A stretch of DNA of 5,579 nt from Candidatus Hebobacteria bacterium (GTDB taxonomy: Bacteria > Armatimonadota > Hebobacteria > Hebobacterales > Hebobacteraceae): the NCBI GenBank assembly GCA_029821235.1, contig JALGTT010000095.1, forward strand, positions 1 through 5,579, given 5' to 3'. Positions within the stretch are counted from its first letter, which is position 1, and the number at the start of each line of letters is the position of its first letter. This document shows positions 4,493 to 5,579 of this stretch, one piece after another. The position numbers and the translations under genes were made by a program. The notes under the pieces were generated by a model that had not been told where the DNA came from, made no database searches, and saw nothing but the letters and a program-made list of their open reading frames with translations.

Positions 4493-5579
4493 GGGCGATT
4501 CCTCTCGGCTCGGCCGGGGGCGCCATTTCCAGGTCTTCGACGGCCGCCCGCAGGACCTCGGCAACGCTCCACGCCTGGGCGATACAGCCGCGGGGCGCGT
4601 GCGGGGCATCGCCCTCGAAGATCTCGGAGATGAAGCCCAGTCCGGCCTCGTTCAGGTGTTCCCATAGGGGGGTGAGCCAGGCGCGCGCCTCTTCTCTGGC
4701 GCGCGCCCGATCCTTCGACACATTCACGTGCGCGGTGATGAACTGTCCCAACAGCCACGGCCACACCGTGCCCTGGTGATAGGCTCCGTCGCGCTCACGT
4801 TGATCGCCCCCGTAGCGCCCGCGGTAGCGCGCATCGCGCGGCGAGAGAGTCCGCAGTCCATAGGGGGTGAGCAGGTCGCGCCGGACTGCGTGCACCACCG
4901 CGCGGGCGCGGTCGGCGTCGAGGAGAGGGTAGGGGAGGCTGACCGCGATGACCTGGTTCGGGCGCAGGGATGCGTCCGAACCGGTCTCCCCATCGATCAC
5001 ATCGTTCAGATACCCCGCCTCCGGGTTCCAGAACCTCGCCGCGAAGCGCTCGGCCACCTCCGCCGCGGCGGGGCCTTCGTGCGCGGCCCCCAGTTCCTCC
5101 ACGAACCGCAGCGCGTGGTGCCAGAGGGCGTTGATCTCCACCGGCTTCCCCCAGCGGGGGGTGACCACCCAGTCGCCCACCTTCGCGTCCATCCACGTCA
5201 ACTGCGTGCTCTCGTCCCCGGCGCGCAGGAGCAGGTCGTCGTCCACCCCGATGCCATGCCGCGTCCCTTTCACGTGCCACGAGATCGCCTCCAGCAACAC
5301 CGGCAGCAGAGTTTCCTGCACGAACTCGCGGTCGCCCGTGTAATCGAGGTACTTGTGGGCGGCCCAGAACATCCACAGCGTGGCGTCCGCGGTGTTGTAG
5401 TCCGGGGTCGAGTCGGGGTCGGGAATGCGATTCGGAATCAGCCCCTGGTCGCAGTGCTCGGCGAACGTGCGCAGCACGCTCCGCGCCGCATCGTGGCGTC
5501 CGGTCACCAGAGTGAGGCCGGGAAGCGCGATCATCGCGTCCCGTCCCCATTCCTCGAACCAGTGGTATCCGGCGACCAG
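4479..5579 (-). CDS. Glycogen debranching enzyme, amylo-alpha-1,6-glucosidase domain (partial)
   Basis: The gene enters from the right edge, so only the C-terminal 366 residues are seen. It matches the GDE_C (amylo-alpha-1,6-glucosidase, GH133-like) alpha/alpha-barrel domain, which removes alpha-1,6-linked glucose at branch points of glycogen or similar glucans. Landmarks, numbered from the edge, are GYHWFEEWGRDAMIALPGLT (about 4-23), TPDYNTADATLWMFWA (59-74), TWMDAKVGDW (128-137, with D131 a likely catalytic acid), YHQGTVWPWLLGQF (267-280) and ISEIFEGDAPHAPRGCIAQAWSVAE (317-341, with E319 a possible catalytic base). The ATG at 5534 is internal, because conserved residues continue before it with no stop. 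The substrate-binding N-terminal domain should lie beyond 5579. The stop (TGA at 4479-4481) lies inside the start of the yjbQ-family gene. Assignment to the family is firm; catalytic residue roles are inferred from family knowledge. Confidence 0.93.
   Translation of the reverse strand: MVAGYHWFEEWGRDAMIALPGLTLVTGRHDAARSVLRTFAEHCDQGLIPNRIPDPDSTPDYNTADATLWMFWAAHKYLDYTGDREFVQETLLPVLLEAISWHVKGTRHGIGVDDDLLLRAGDESTQLTWMDAKVGDWVVTPRWGKPVEINALWHHALRFVEELGAAHEGPAAAEVAERFAARFWNPEAGYLNDVIDGETGSDASLRPNQVIAVSLPYPLLDADRARAVVHAVRRDLLTPYGLRTLSPRDARYRGRYGGDQRERDGAYHQGTVWPWLLGQFITAHVNVSKDRARAREEARAWLTPLWEHLNEAGLGFISEIFEGDAPHAPRGCIAQAWSVAEVLRAAVEDLEMAPPAEPRGIAREYD
4500..4505 (-). promoter_or_regulatory. Ribosome binding site setting the yjbQ GTG start
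   Basis: On the - strand AGAGGA lies 7 nt before the GTG at 4490-4492, inside the last codons of the upstream gene. It decides for this start over the upstream in-frame ATG at 4609, which would add a non-conserved 39-residue extension. Confidence 0.7.

Noticed and set aside
4493..4609. A longer yjbQ product from the in-frame ATG at 4609.
   Set aside because: The added 39 residues are Arg/Pro-rich and lie wholly within the debranching enzyme coding sequence. The GTG at 4492 has a proper ribosome binding site and gives the usual family length.

Overview
The window is bacterial DNA of high GC content with a conventional sigma70-type promoter. The genes present are a class II ribonucleotide reductase with its regulator, a YjbQ-family protein and a bacterial glycogen debranching enzyme. 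These fit a free-living environmental bacterium from a GC-rich lineage that makes deoxyribonucleotides with cobalamin and stores or uses alpha-glucans. The sequence alone does not fix the phylum.

Layout from left to right. (1) Positions 1-515 hold the decayed 3' part of a DDE-type transposase gene on the + strand, with a frame break and apparent internal deletions. (2) Positions 516-722 are a relatively AT-rich regulatory region. It has a 20-bp inverted repeat, a possible extended -10 promoter, and a strong promoter (TTGACA, 17 bp, TATAAA). Two NrdR-box-like palindromes overlap this promoter and its start site, 31 bp apart start to start. (3) nrdR (723-1235) and nrdJ (1320-3614) follow on the + strand, 84 bp apart, and probably form one operon. 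NrdR carries the nucleotide-sensing ATP-cone, while NrdJ has none at its N-terminus, so deoxynucleotide feedback on overall enzyme supply probably acts through transcription. (4) Positions 3615-4075 have no convincing gene. They contain a promoter-like pair, a strong rightward intrinsic terminator, a possible small RNA between these two, and a 12-bp perfect hairpin near the convergent gene end. (5) On the - strand, a glycogen debranching enzyme gene (5' end outside the window) runs into a yjbQ-family gene. The two reading frames overlap by 14 nt, so they are probably translated as a coupled pair.

The nrdR-nrdJ and debranching enzyme-yjbQ units converge on the 3615-4075 gap. I see no CRISPR array, tRNA, rRNA, phage module or defence system. 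The most informative signals are the self-regulatory NrdR-box arrangement and the unexplained promoter-hairpin-terminator stretch at 3697-3814. No clearly new biological system is visible.
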